DNA of 64,000 nt from CALKZN01 sp050633785 (GTDB lineage: Bacteria > Pseudomonadota > Gammaproteobacteria > Arenicellales > Arenicellaceae): positions 1-64,000 of the forward strand of contig JBOEHE010000046.1 of NCBI GenBank assembly GCA_050633785.1, given 5' to 3'. Shown here piece by piece: positions 44,949 through 54,018 of this stretch (positions are counted from its first letter, which is position 1; each line of letters begins with the position of its first letter). The translations under genes were made by a program, and so were the position numbers. Under the pieces are notes generated by a model, which saw only the letters and a list, made by a program, of their open reading frames with translations, was not told where the DNA came from and searched no databases.

Positions 44949-46193
44949 GTGGAACAACACTACACTAACACCCTGACGGCTGACCCAGAGAGCACTATGC
45001 AAGACAATATTGCTGCCCTGCAGCAGTTGATACAACGTGTCAAAAGCCAATCTCCCTTCTGGTCAAAAACCTTGAGCGATTTCAATCCCAATGATATTAG
45101 CGATTTGCTTGACTTCAGCAAATTGCCCATTCTGAACAAATCTGAACTCATTGATATTCAACAGGCCGCAAGACCTTATGGCGAATTGCTTGATCCTCGA
45201 AAAACACCGGTCAGTCGGGTTTATTATTCACCCGGCCCACTGGTCGAACCCGTTCCCGGACCAGGCGACGACCCATGGCGTGTTGCACCAGCTCTCAAAT
45301 CCAATGGCTTTGGCCCTGGTGATATCGTTGCTAATTGCTTCAGCTATCACATCACACCCGCTGGGTATCTGGCCGAATGTGCCGCCACCAAACTAGGCTG
45401 CACCGTCTTTCCTGCAGGTGTCGGCAATGTTGAAACTATTCTTCAGGCCATCAATTATCTTGGCGTTAACAGCTATATCGGCACACCTGATTTTCTGCGT
45501 ATCATTATGGAAAAAGCAGAAATGTTAGGCCAACCGATCAAATCATTAAACAAAGCAACAGTGAGTGGTGGTCCTTTATTTCCTGAACTTCGACAGTGGT
45601 ATACCGATCACCAAGTGCGTGTCCGGCAAGCTTATATAACCGCTGATCTTGGTTTGATCGCTTATGAGACGGATGGCACAACTGAAGGTATGCTGGTTGC
45701 GGATGATTGCCTGGTCGAAATTGTTCGTCCAGGCACCAATAAACCGGTTAAAGACGGTGAAGTTGGTGAGGTAGTCGTGACCACATTCAGTGAAACGTTT
45801 CCGTTAGTCCGTTATGCAACCGGTGATTTGTCCGCCTACATACCTGATTCAGAGGATAAACAAGTTTTTGGTAAACGCATCAAAGGTTGGCTGGGACGTG
45901 CTGACCAGACCACCAAGGTTCGCGGTATGTTCGTGCACCCTCGGCAAGTAGCCAGTGTTATTAATCGATTCACTATGATCGGCAAAGCTCGAGTTGAAGT
46001 GTCTGCCAATGATGGCCGTGATCAATTGACTTTTTTCTGCGAATCCTCGGATCATTCCAATGCTTTGGCCAAACGGATAGAAGATGTGATTCGAGCAGAA
46101 TGCCGCTTGCGCGGCGATGTGATTTTCGTTGCTCCTCAATCGCTGCCAAACGATGGCAAAATCATTGATGATAAACGGGCAATGGGCGCTTAG
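44949..46193 (+). CDS. phenylacetate-CoA ligase-like AMP-binding protein
   Basis: A 414-residue protein of the PaaK-like adenylating family, starting at GTG nine bases after the ATPase gene. The usual P-loop SSGTTGKP is replaced by SPGPLVEPVPGPGDDPW near residue 94, while FSYHITPAGY, VFPAGVGN, GTPDFLRII, RYATGDLSAY and the C-terminal DGKIIDDKR lysine region are kept. The SPGP form recurs in proteins of comparable transporter clusters as I know them, so it is not simple decay. Whether it still adenylates is uncertain. Confidence 0.8.
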   Translation: MEQHYTNTLTADPESTMQDNIAALQQLIQRVKSQSPFWSKTLSDFNPNDISDLLDFSKLPILNKSELIDIQQAARPYGELLDPRKTPVSRVYYSPGPLVEPVPGPGDDPWRVAPALKSNGFGPGDIVANCFSYHITPAGYLAECAATKLGCTVFPAGVGNVETILQAINYLGVNSYIGTPDFLRIIMEKAEMLGQPIKSLNKATVSGGPLFPELRQWYTDHQVRVRQAYITADLGLIAYETDGTTEGMLVADDCLVEIVRPGTNKPVKDGEVGEVVVTTFSETFPLVRYATGDLSAYIPDSEDKQVFGKRIKGWLGRADQTTKVRGMFVHPRQVASVINRFTMIGKARVEVSANDGRDQLTFFCESSDHSNALAKRIEDVIRAECRLRGDVIFVAPQSLPNDGKIIDDKRAMGA

Positions 46194-46241
46194 GCTTCTA
46201 TTGCTTGTTCAACGTCAGGATTTGTCTGTCGGATGTTTCCT

Positions 46242-46268
46242 TGAGTAGTCTGTTTAATGGACTACTCA
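46242..46268. terminator. bidirectional terminator between convergent genes
   Basis: TGAGTAGTC (46242-46250) and GACTACTCA (46260-46268) form a perfect 9-bp stem. It separates the plus-strand CoA-ligase operon from the minus-strand thioesterase, whose stop codon is part of the stem. A short TTTT follows on the plus strand. Confidence 0.65.
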
Positions 46269-46736
46269 CGTTTTAGCTTGCATGGTCTCAGGAATTCGTA
46301 CTGCAACAACCTCTCCTCTGGCACAAAGCGTATCGCCGACACTGAGTTCAACAACGACTTTCGATTTACGTTCACTAGTTTCAACCACTCTAGCCTGCAA
46401 ATGAATAGGAACGTCGGACAATGGGGTTGGTTTCAAATAATCCACATGCAGAGAACCAGTCACAAAACGTGGAACCTTAGTCAATGATTGTTCGTTTTGT
46501 CGATAAGCTCCCGCCGTTGCAATAGCGTGGCAATCGATCAATGATGCGATCAAACCGCCATAGACAAAACCTTCGATGCCTTTTTCATGGTTTCTGGGCA
46601 GATAGTCTGCGACCACCTTCCCATCCCGCCAATAGCTCTTTAAATGCATGCCATCATTGTTATTCGTTCCACAGCCGTAACAGGTCTGGTAATCCGCTTC
46701 ATAAATATCCTGAATAGCAATAGCTGCTGTCGTCAT
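46266..46736 (-). CDS. hotdog-fold thioesterase (PaaI-like)
   Basis: A 156-residue hotdog protein. The N-terminus CYGCGTNNNDGMHLKSYW and GFVYGGLIASLIDCHAIATA near residue 56 are typical of acyl-CoA thioesterases of the PaaI-like superfamily. Its promoter shares the LiuR-type palindrome with the leucine operon, so it probably releases CoA from an intermediate that accumulates in that pathway. This is inference from shared control. Confidence 0.85.
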   Translation of the reverse strand: MTTAAIAIQDIYEADYQTCYGCGTNNNDGMHLKSYWRDGKVVADYLPRNHEKGIEGFVYGGLIASLIDCHAIATAGAYRQNEQSLTKVPRFVTGSLHVDYLKPTPLSDVPIHLQARVVETSERKSKVVVELSVGDTLCARGEVVAVRIPETMQAKT

Positions 46737-46789
46737 AGTTTTTTGCCTCGTTTTGAGTTGTTGTCAATAGCATTATTTAACATTGCTAC

Positions 46790-46825
46790 ATTATAGTTTA
46801 CCTTTACGTTAACGTAAACTATAAT
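46790..46825. promoter_or_regulatory. LiuR-type operator inside two symmetric overlapping promoters
   Basis: The palindrome TTTACGTTAACGTAAA (46803-46818) lies inside a larger inverted repeat, TATAGTTTAC (46792-46801) and GTAAACTATA (46814-46823). On the plus strand -35 TTTACC (46797-46802) and -10 TATAAT (46820-46825) are 17 bases apart. On the minus strand -35 TTTACG (46818-46813) and -10 TATAAT (46795-46790) are also 17 apart. One bound MerR dimer would cover both promoters. The motif fits LiuR sites as known from comparative genomics. Confidence 0.8.
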
Positions 46826-46862
46826 AAATTTATCAACAACACTCTTGAACATCAATTTCTTT

Positions 46863-47249
46863 ATGAGTACTTTCACAATTTCAGACCTGGCAAACGAATT
46901 CGATATCACAACGCGTACATTACGTTTCTACGAAGAAAAAGGCCTGCTCAACCCCAAACGTAATGGACAAACTCGACTCTATACTCAAGCAGATAAGGTT
47001 AAGCTGAAACTGATTCTGCGTGGTAAACGACTGGGCTTCACCATCGAAGAAAGTGAAGAAATTATCAAACTGTATAACCCTGCCAAGGGCAACCTCGACC
47101 AACTGCAAACCCTGTTGGCCAAAATCCATGAAAAACGCTCTCAACTTGAACGTCAGCAACACGACCTGAATGTGATGCTGCAAGACTTAAAAGAGGCGGA
47201 AACAAAGTGCATCTCAGCCATGGAAACAGCCAGACCTGACTCAAACTAA
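46863..47249 (+). CDS. liuR: MerR-family regulator of leucine catabolism
   Basis: From the ATG at 46863 it has 128 residues; a TTG at 46845 is possible. The winged helix reads TFTISDLANEFDITTRTLRFYEEKGLLNPKRNGQTRLY, followed by a dimerising helix (LLAKIHEKRSQLERQQHDLNVMLQDL). It is the first gene before liuABCDE and adjoins the palindromic operator at 46790-46825. LiuR represses this pathway in gammaproteobacteria and responds to pathway acyl-CoAs. Repression here is supported by the 17-base promoter spacers, which need no MerR-type untwisting. Confidence 0.9.
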   Translation: MSTFTISDLANEFDITTRTLRFYEEKGLLNPKRNGQTRLYTQADKVKLKLILRGKRLGFTIEESEEIIKLYNPAKGNLDQLQTLLAKIHEKRSQLERQQHDLNVMLQDLKEAETKCISAMETARPDSN

Positions 47250-47276
47250 TAATCCAAGACCTTATCGAATCCTATT

Positions 47277-48446
47277 ATGAATACTAGCTACCCAATATTG
47301 AATTTCAACCTTGGTGAAGATATCGATATGCTGCGCGATGCGGTATATCAATTTGCACAAAAAGAAATCGCTCCCATTGCACATGACATTGACCACAGCA
47401 ATGAATTTCCCAATGAATTATGGCGTAAATTAGGCGACTTAGGCGTACTCGGCATGACGGTTAACGAAGAGTATGGCGGTACCGATATGGGCTATCTCGC
47501 CCATGTGGTGGCTATGGAAGAAATCAGCCGTGCATCGGCCTCCGTAGGCTTGTCTTATGGCGCTCACTCAAACCTGTGTGTGAATCAAATTGCTAAAAAT
47601 GGTACTGCCACACAAAAACAAACTTACCTGCCCAAACTGTGTTCCGGTGAACATATCGGAGCACTGGCAATGTCAGAACCTAATTCAGGCTCTGATGTGG
47701 TCAGCATGTCTTTAAAAGCAACACGGCAAGACGATCACTATCTGTTAAATGGCAATAAAATGTGGATCACCAATGGCCCGGATGCAGACACCTATGTTGT
47801 CTATGCCAAAACCGATCCAGATGCCGGACCTCGTGGTATCACCGCCTTTATTGTCGAACGTGCTTATGCTGGTTTTTCTCAACATCAAAAACTCGACAAA
47901 CTGGGTATGCGTGGTTCAAACACCTGCGAACTGGTGTTTCAAAACTGTCCAGTTCCACTTGAGAACGTTTTGGGAGAAGCTGGAGACGGTGTCAAAGTAC
48001 TTATGAGCGGGCTTGATTATGAACGCGCCGTTTTATCAGGCGGTCCAGTTGGTATTATGCAGGCCTGCATGGATATAGTAGTGCCCTACATCCACGATAG
48101 AAAACAATTTGGCCAGGCTATTGGTGAATTTCAGTTAATGCAGGGAAAAGTCGCCGATATGTATACCGAACTGGCTGCCTCAAGAGCCTATCTGTATGCC
48201 GTTGCCAGTGCCTGTGATCGTGGTGAAAGTTCACGTAAAGATGCCGCTGCAGTGATTTTATACACCGCAGAAAGAGCCACTCAAATGGCTTTGCAGGCCA
48301 TTCAAACACTGGGCGGCAACGGTTATGTCAATGAATACGCTACGGGACGCTTATTACGTGATGCCAAACTGTATGAAATTGGTGCCGGTACTTCCGAGAT
48401 CCGGCGCATGTTGATTGGCCGCGAATTATTCAAAGAATCAGCATGA
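47277..48446 (+). CDS. liuA: isovaleryl-CoA dehydrogenase
   Basis: A 389-residue acyl-CoA dehydrogenase, FAD-dependent, which converts isovaleryl-CoA to 3-methylcrotonyl-CoA. ALAMSEPNSGSDVVSM near residue 125, MWITNGPDADTYVVYAKT near 162, LDYERAVLSGGP near 245 with the likely catalytic Glu in the isovaleryl position, and QTLGGNGYVNEYATGRLLRDAKLYEIGAGTSEIRR at the end are visible. It starts 27 bases after liuR. Confidence 0.93.
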   Translation: MNTSYPILNFNLGEDIDMLRDAVYQFAQKEIAPIAHDIDHSNEFPNELWRKLGDLGVLGMTVNEEYGGTDMGYLAHVVAMEEISRASASVGLSYGAHSNLCVNQIAKNGTATQKQTYLPKLCSGEHIGALAMSEPNSGSDVVSMSLKATRQDDHYLLNGNKMWITNGPDADTYVVYAKTDPDAGPRGITAFIVERAYAGFSQHQKLDKLGMRGSNTCELVFQNCPVPLENVLGEAGDGVKVLMSGLDYERAVLSGGPVGIMQACMDIVVPYIHDRKQFGQAIGEFQLMQGKVADMYTELAASRAYLYAVASACDRGESSRKDAAAVILYTAERATQMALQAIQTLGGNGYVNEYATGRLLRDAKLYEIGAGTSEIRRMLIGRELFKESA

Positions 48447-48456
48447 GCAGAAGATT

Positions 48457-50064
48457 ATGAATCCGATAAAAAGCACTGTTAATACGGCAAGCACCGAGTT
48501 TGCTGAAAACACACAAGCCATGCAGCTACAAGTAAAAGATTTGGCTGAAAAAATCAAATTCATCAAGCTTGGTGGAGGCGAACACTATCAGAAAAGACAT
48601 AAAGATCGGGATAAACTTCTGGTTCGCGAACGAATCGATGTCCTGCTTGATCCCGGCTCCCCATTTCTGGAGTTGTCTCAACTGGCCGCTTATGAGGTCT
48701 ATGACGAAACCGTAGCTGCTGCCGGAATCGTCACGGGCATAGGGCGGGTCAATGGTCTGGAATGCATGATCATTGCCAATGATGCAACGGTCAAAGGAGG
48801 TTCGTATTATCCATTAACCGCCAAGAAGCACCTTCGAGCGCAGGATATTGCCAAACAGAACCATTTGCCCTGTATCTATCTGGTGGACTCAGGGGGAGCC
48901 AATCTTCCCCGTCAGGACGAAGTCTTCCCGGATAGAGATCATTTTGGCCGTGCATTTTTCAATCAGGCGACTATGTCAGCACAGAACATCCCGCAGATAG
49001 CCTGTGTGATGGGTTCCTGCACTGCAGGTGGTGCTTATGTTCCAGCCATGGCCGATGAAGCCATCATCGTCAAAGAAAAAGGCACTATTTTTCTGGCTGG
49101 CCCTCCTCTGGTTAAGGCTGCTACTGGCGAAGAGGTCACCGCTGAAGAACTGGGCGGTGCTGATGTCCATTGCCGCACATCAGGTGTAGCTGATCATTAC
49201 GCGCACAATGACCAACATGGTCTGCAACTGGTACGTCAGGCAGTTGGGCGTTTGAACCGGACTAAACCGGACCAATTGGATGTGCGCCCCTCCCAGGAAC
49301 CCTTGTATGATGCAAAAGAGATCTATGGCATCGTGCCGCAAAGCCTGCGCGAACCCTATGATGTTCGTGACGTAATTGCCCGCATCGTTGATGGTTCTGA
49401 GTTCGATGAATTCAAAGCCTTGTACGGCACTACACTGGTAACCGGTTTTGCCCGACTCTATGGATATCCAGTCGGAATCATTGCCAACAACGGGATTCTG
49501 TTCAGCGAATCAGCACTCAAAGGTACGCACTTTATTGAACTGTGCGCACAACGCAAAATTCCTCTTATTTTCCTGCAGAACATAACCGGGTTCATGGTTG
49601 GCCAACAATATGAAGCTGGTGGCATTGCCAAAAATGGCGCAAAAATGGTAGCTGCTGTTGCCTGTGCTCAGGTGCCCAAATTGACCGTTTTAATTGGCGG
49701 TTCTTTTGGCGCAGGCAATTACGGCATGTGTGGCCGTGCCTATGATCCACGTTTTTTGTTTATGTGGCCCAACGCCCGTATCTCGGTCATGGGCGGAGAA
49801 CAGGCCGCTGGAGTCATGGCTCAAATCAAACAAGCGCAAATGGCCAAACAAGGTAAGGCCTGGGATAGTGAGGAAGAAGAAACGTTTCGCCAGGAAATTC
49901 TCAATACCTATGACAAACAGGGTCATCCCTATTATGCCTCGGCACGATTGTGGGACGATGGAGTAATCGACCCGGCGGATACTCGTAAAGTGCTCGGACT
50001 ATCCCTGTCAGCCGCACTGAACAAACCCATCGATGACACCGACTTTGGTGTTTTTCGCATGTAA
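48457..50064 (+). CDS. liuB: 3-methylcrotonyl-CoA carboxylase, carboxyltransferase subunit
   Basis: A 535-residue carboxyltransferase from the ATG at 48457; the longer frame overlaps liuA. Features include LGGGEHYQKRHKDRDKLLVRERIDVLLDPGSPFLELS, CVMGSCTAGGAYVPAMADEAIIVK and GSFGAGNYGMCGRAYDPRFLFMWP. With LiuD it carboxylates 3-methylcrotonyl-CoA to 3-methylglutaconyl-CoA. It follows liuA by ten bases. Confidence 0.93.
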   Translation: MNPIKSTVNTASTEFAENTQAMQLQVKDLAEKIKFIKLGGGEHYQKRHKDRDKLLVRERIDVLLDPGSPFLELSQLAAYEVYDETVAAAGIVTGIGRVNGLECMIIANDATVKGGSYYPLTAKKHLRAQDIAKQNHLPCIYLVDSGGANLPRQDEVFPDRDHFGRAFFNQATMSAQNIPQIACVMGSCTAGGAYVPAMADEAIIVKEKGTIFLAGPPLVKAATGEEVTAEELGGADVHCRTSGVADHYAHNDQHGLQLVRQAVGRLNRTKPDQLDVRPSQEPLYDAKEIYGIVPQSLREPYDVRDVIARIVDGSEFDEFKALYGTTLVTGFARLYGYPVGIIANNGILFSESALKGTHFIELCAQRKIPLIFLQNITGFMVGQQYEAGGIAKNGAKMVAAVACAQVPKLTVLIGGSFGAGNYGMCGRAYDPRFLFMWPNARISVMGGEQAAGVMAQIKQAQMAKQGKAWDSEEEETFRQEILNTYDKQGHPYYASARLWDDGVIDPADTRKVLGLSLSAALNKPIDDTDFGVFRM

Positions 50065-50098
50065 ACAGGCCAATGAAACCAATAATGAGGATAGATCA

Positions 50099-50872
50099 AT
50101 GAGTTCCATCCAGACCCATGTCAATGATAACAAGGTCATAACAGTGACCCTGAACCGTCCTGAAAAACACAATGCTTTTGACAGCTATATCATTGCTGAA
50201 CTGACTAATATTTTCAAACACGCATCACAATCGAACTACCGCGCTTTGGTTCTGTCATCCACCGGTAAGAGTTTTTCTGCCGGAGCTGACCTTCAATGGA
50301 TGAAACAGATGGTCAATTATAACCACACAGAAAACCTGGCTGATGCCAATGCTCTGGCACTCATGCTCAAAACTCTCAACACCTTGCCGATGCCGACCAT
50401 CGCCCGTGTTCAAGGTGCCGTTTTTGGTGGTGCAGTTGGGCTGGTCAGTTGTTGCGACATGGCAATTGCCAGCGATGATGCTCGATTTTGTCTCAGTGAG
50501 GTCAAAATCGGCCTGATCCCAGCCACCATCAGCCCTTATGTGATTGCGGCCATAGGTCAGCGAGCCTCACGACGATATTTTCTCAGTGCAGAAGTGTTTT
50601 CAGCCGAAACAGCCTCTGATCTGGGTTTAATCGCCAGTGTTGTCACAAACGACGAACTGGATGCTGAAATTGAGCGATGGATCACACAGGTACTGCAAAA
50701 CAGTCCAGCAGCAATAACACTGGCTAAAGAATTGATTTTTGATGTCGACAATGCCCCTTTGAACGATGAGTTAATTGCCGACACCAGTCAACGTATTGCG
50801 GCTATCCGTGTTTCGACCGAAGGTCAGGAAGGTTTGAACGCCTTTTTAGAAAAACGCCCTGCAAAATGGTAA
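50099..50872 (+). CDS. liuC: methylglutaconyl-CoA hydratase
   Basis: A 257-residue crotonase-fold enzyme from the ATG at 50099 (MSSIQTH); GAGG lies upstream. SFSAGADLQWMKQM near residue 60 and ARVQGAVFGGAVGLVSCCDMAIAS near 102 are typical of the AUH/LiuC branch. It hydrates 3-methylglutaconyl-CoA to HMG-CoA. Its position between the two carboxylase genes is the normal liu order. Confidence 0.9.
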   Translation: MSSIQTHVNDNKVITVTLNRPEKHNAFDSYIIAELTNIFKHASQSNYRALVLSSTGKSFSAGADLQWMKQMVNYNHTENLADANALALMLKTLNTLPMPTIARVQGAVFGGAVGLVSCCDMAIASDDARFCLSEVKIGLIPATISPYVIAAIGQRASRRYFLSAEVFSAETASDLGLIASVVTNDELDAEIERWITQVLQNSPAAITLAKELIFDVDNAPLNDELIADTSQRIAAIRVSTEGQEGLNAFLEKRPAKW

Positions 50873-50891
50873 TGGTGATATAGGTTCTGAT

Positions 50892-52943
50892 ATGTTTACT
50901 AAAATTTTAATAGCGAATAGAGGCGAAATTGCCTGTCGTATTATAAAAACCGCCCGCAGAATGGGCATTCAAACCGTGGCCGTTTATTCTGACGCCGACG
51001 TAAATGCACTGCATGTTAACAATGCTGATGAAGCCATTCATATCGGCCCTTCTGCATCAAACGAATCCTACTTATTGATTGATCGAATCATTGCTGCTGC
51101 TAAAAAGACTGGCACACAAGCCATTCACCCAGGTTATGGTTTCCTGAGTGAAAATACACGGTTCAGCAAAGCCTGCAAAGACAATGACATTATTTTTATT
51201 GGCCCCGATGAAAAAGCCATCGATATTATGGGTTCAAAATCCGCCTCAAAGAAAATGATGAGCAAAGCTGGCGTACCTTTGTTGCCAGGCTATCACGGTA
51301 CCGATCAATCCATCGAAACCTTGCAAAAGGAGGCAGCGGATATTGGCTATCCGGTGATGCTCAAAGCCTCTGCTGGCGGAGGCGGCAAAGGTATGCGTCA
51401 AGTCTGGTCAGAACCAGATTTCGCAGAGGCACTGGCTGCTGCCAAACGTGAGGCCAGCAATGCATTTGGCGATGACGTAATGCTGGTCGAGAAGTACCTG
51501 ACCAAACCCCGCCATGTTGAAATTCAAGTGTTCTGCGACCAACATGGCAATGCTGTGTATTTGGCCGAACGTGATTGTTCAGTGCAACGTCGCCATCAAA
51601 AAGTCATTGAAGAAGCCCCGGCTCCAGAATTGTCGGAACCTTTGCGCAAAGCCATGGGTGAAGCCGCTATCAGGGCTGCAAAGTCGGTTGACTACATCGG
51701 TGCAGGCACGGTTGAGTTTTTACTCAGCACCGACAACAATAGTGCCAGTAAAAACACCAATCAACCGTTTTATTTTATGGAAATGAACACGCGCTTGCAG
51801 GTGGAACACACTGTCACAGAAATGATAACCGGTCTGGATCTGGTTGAGTGGCAATTACGCGTTGCCTGGGGTGAGCAACTCCCTCTCAGTCAGGATCAAA
51901 TCACACTCAATGGCCATGCTTTTGAGGCACGTATCTATGCAGAAGACCCCAACAATGGTTTTCTGCCAGCTACGGGCAAGCTTGTTTACCTGCAAACGCC
52001 CGAAGAAAACCAGCATGTACGGGTAGATACCGGAGTAGTGCAAGGCGATACTGTCAGCATGTATTATGATCCAATGATTGCCAAACTGGTGGTATGGGAC
52101 GTCAGTCGGGACAAGGCGTTGAACCGTCTGGCCAGAGCATTGCGCGACTATCATATCCAGGGTGTCACTACGAATCTCGATTTTCTGCACAATTTAGCCA
52201 CCATCACCGCATTTCAGAAAATGGAACTGGACACAGGCTTCATTGACAATAACCTGGATGCGCTGATTGCCAGCCCTGACGCCGAAACCCAAGGTCATAA
52301 ATTACTTGTTGCTACTCTGTATCAATTGCTGACCCAACAAGCCATTAGCCTCAACCAACATGATGCCAACTCACCATGGAACAACACAGATTGCTGGCGT
52401 ATGAACGCAGAGGCTAGCCAAAATATTCACCTTAACGTCAATAATGAAACCCATGAAATCACGGTAAAACATCGAGATAAACCAGGAGAATATACCGCGT
52501 ATTTAAACAACACAGCCGTTGATATCAGTGCATGTATCATCGACAACAGGCTGACCGCTATTATTGATGGACATAGACAAACCATTCCATTCTCAGTACA
52601 CGATGGACTTTGCCAACTCTACACACAAGAAGGTTTGATTTCATGCCAGACAAATCCAGAATCGTTTTCTGAAGCTGAAGCAGAACACAGTACTGGCACC
52701 TTAATCGCACCAATGAACGGTAAAATAACCAAACTTTCCAGCCAACCTGGAACTTTTGTCAGCAAAGGGGAAACTCTTCTGGTGATGGAAGCCATGAAGA
52801 TTGAACTTAATATTAAAGCCCCCAGCAATGGCACCGTGATTGAACATTTCTTTGCTGCTGGTGACATTGTTGCAGGCGGCATTGAGTTGCTTAATTTTGT
52901 ACCGGACAGTGACTCTGGAGAAGCCACAGAGGTTGCGAAATGA
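50892..52943 (+). CDS. liuD: 3-methylcrotonyl-CoA carboxylase, biotin carboxylase/carrier subunit
   Basis: A 683-residue biotin-dependent subunit. The biotin carboxylase domain occupies about 1-450 (ILIANRGEIACRI, KASAGGGGKGMRQV, EMNTRLQVEHTVTEMITGLDLVEWQ). A middle BT-like domain follows, and the C-terminal biotinyl domain carries VMEAMKIE with the biotin-accepting Lys near residue 635. It partners LiuB. Its stop overlaps the liuE start (ATGA). Confidence 0.93.
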   Translation: MFTKILIANRGEIACRIIKTARRMGIQTVAVYSDADVNALHVNNADEAIHIGPSASNESYLLIDRIIAAAKKTGTQAIHPGYGFLSENTRFSKACKDNDIIFIGPDEKAIDIMGSKSASKKMMSKAGVPLLPGYHGTDQSIETLQKEAADIGYPVMLKASAGGGGKGMRQVWSEPDFAEALAAAKREASNAFGDDVMLVEKYLTKPRHVEIQVFCDQHGNAVYLAERDCSVQRRHQKVIEEAPAPELSEPLRKAMGEAAIRAAKSVDYIGAGTVEFLLSTDNNSASKNTNQPFYFMEMNTRLQVEHTVTEMITGLDLVEWQLRVAWGEQLPLSQDQITLNGHAFEARIYAEDPNNGFLPATGKLVYLQTPEENQHVRVDTGVVQGDTVSMYYDPMIAKLVVWDVSRDKALNRLARALRDYHIQGVTTNLDFLHNLATITAFQKMELDTGFIDNNLDALIASPDAETQGHKLLVATLYQLLTQQAISLNQHDANSPWNNTDCWRMNAEASQNIHLNVNNETHEITVKHRDKPGEYTAYLNNTAVDISACIIDNRLTAIIDGHRQTIPFSVHDGLCQLYTQEGLISCQTNPESFSEAEAEHSTGTLIAPMNGKITKLSSQPGTFVSKGETLLVMEAMKIELNIKAPSNGTVIEHFFAAGDIVAGGIELLNFVPDSDSGEATEVAK

Positions 52944-53842
52944 GTTTACCTTCTCAGGTCAAAGTAGTAGAAGTCGGTCCACGAGATGGCCTGCAAAATG
53001 AATCAAACATCCTGCCAACTAACACCCGAGTTCAGTTTATCGACAGGCTGGCAGAGGCCGGGCTGAGCTATATAGAAGCAGGTAGTTTTGTAAACCCCAA
53101 ATGGGTTCCACAAATGGCTGATAGCGCAGAAGTATTTGCAGGAATCAAGCGCAACACCAATGTTACCTATGCTGCCCTGACACCTAACCTGCAGGGCTAT
53201 ACTGCCGCCATTGATGCAGGAGCGAACGAAGTTGCGGTATTTGCTGCGGCATCGGAAAGTTTCAGTCAAAAGAACATTAATTGTTCTATTGAACAAAGCT
53301 TGCAGCGTTTCTCTGCCATCATGAAGGCGGCAGACAACGATGGCATTCAGGTACGTGGGTATATTTCCTGTGTCTGCGGTTGTCCCTATGAGGGCATTAT
53401 CGATCCGCAAAAACAAGTTGTCCCTGTTGCCGAACAATTGCTGGACTTGGGTTGCTATGAAATTTCTCTGGGCGATACCATTGGTATCGGCACGCCTTAT
53501 GAGATGACACATTTACTGGAATCACTGCTTTCACGTGTCAATGTTGACCAACTTGCAGTGCATTGCCATGACACCTATGGCCAGGCATTGGCTAATATCT
53601 ATGCCGCTTTGCAGCTTGGTATACACATCGTCGACAGTTCGGTTGCCGGTCTTGGAGGGTGTCCTTATGCAGCAGGGGCATCTGGAAATGTTGCCACTGA
53701 GGATTTAGTTTATCTACTCAATGGCCTGGGAATAGAATCAGGGATTGATCTGAATACATTAATCAGTACTGGAAACTTCATTTCAAAAATTCTCGACAGA
53801 CAGAATAATTCAAAAGTCGCCCAGGCGTTGACATTCCAATAA
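52940..53842 (+). CDS. liuE: hydroxymethylglutaryl-CoA lyase
   Basis: A 300-residue TIM-barrel lyase with EVGPRDGLQNE near residue 10, GYISCVCGCPYEG near 132, HCHDTYGQALANIYAAL near 211 and the signature loop GLGGCPYAAGASGNVATEDLVYLL near 240 with the active-site Cys. It cleaves HMG-CoA to acetyl-CoA and acetoacetate, the end of the leucine pathway. No acetoacetate CoA-transferase or acetoacetyl-CoA synthetase gene is adjacent. Confidence 0.93.
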   Translation: MSLPSQVKVVEVGPRDGLQNESNILPTNTRVQFIDRLAEAGLSYIEAGSFVNPKWVPQMADSAEVFAGIKRNTNVTYAALTPNLQGYTAAIDAGANEVAVFAAASESFSQKNINCSIEQSLQRFSAIMKAADNDGIQVRGYISCVCGCPYEGIIDPQKQVVPVAEQLLDLGCYEISLGDTIGIGTPYEMTHLLESLLSRVNVDQLAVHCHDTYGQALANIYAALQLGIHIVDSSVAGLGGCPYAAGASGNVATEDLVYLLNGLGIESGIDLNTLISTGNFISKILDRQNNSKVAQALTFQ

Positions 53843-53861
53843 TAGACTTACCGCAACAGTT

Positions 53862-53901
53862 GCGTACACTCTGGAAACACCCAGGTTACATTCCTGCGTT
53901 A
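53862..53901. promoter_or_regulatory. shared 40-bp element, copy 2
   Basis: It has the same four blocks as 37729-37768 (GCGTACA, GAAACAC, GTTACA, CTGCGTTA) with identical 5, 4 and 3-base gaps; the intervening bases differ. It lies 117 bases before the TRAP receptor gene at 54019. The match places that receptor and the ABC/CoA-ligase operon in one probable regulon. Confidence 0.65.
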
Positions 53902-54018
53902 TAGTAAATTCATGCAATACTAAACAGGGGTGTTTAAGGCTATTGAGGCACACACCCACCACTAAAAATATACCGGTGGGTTCATTAGAAATACCATCAG
54001 GATATTCCCGAGGTAGCT

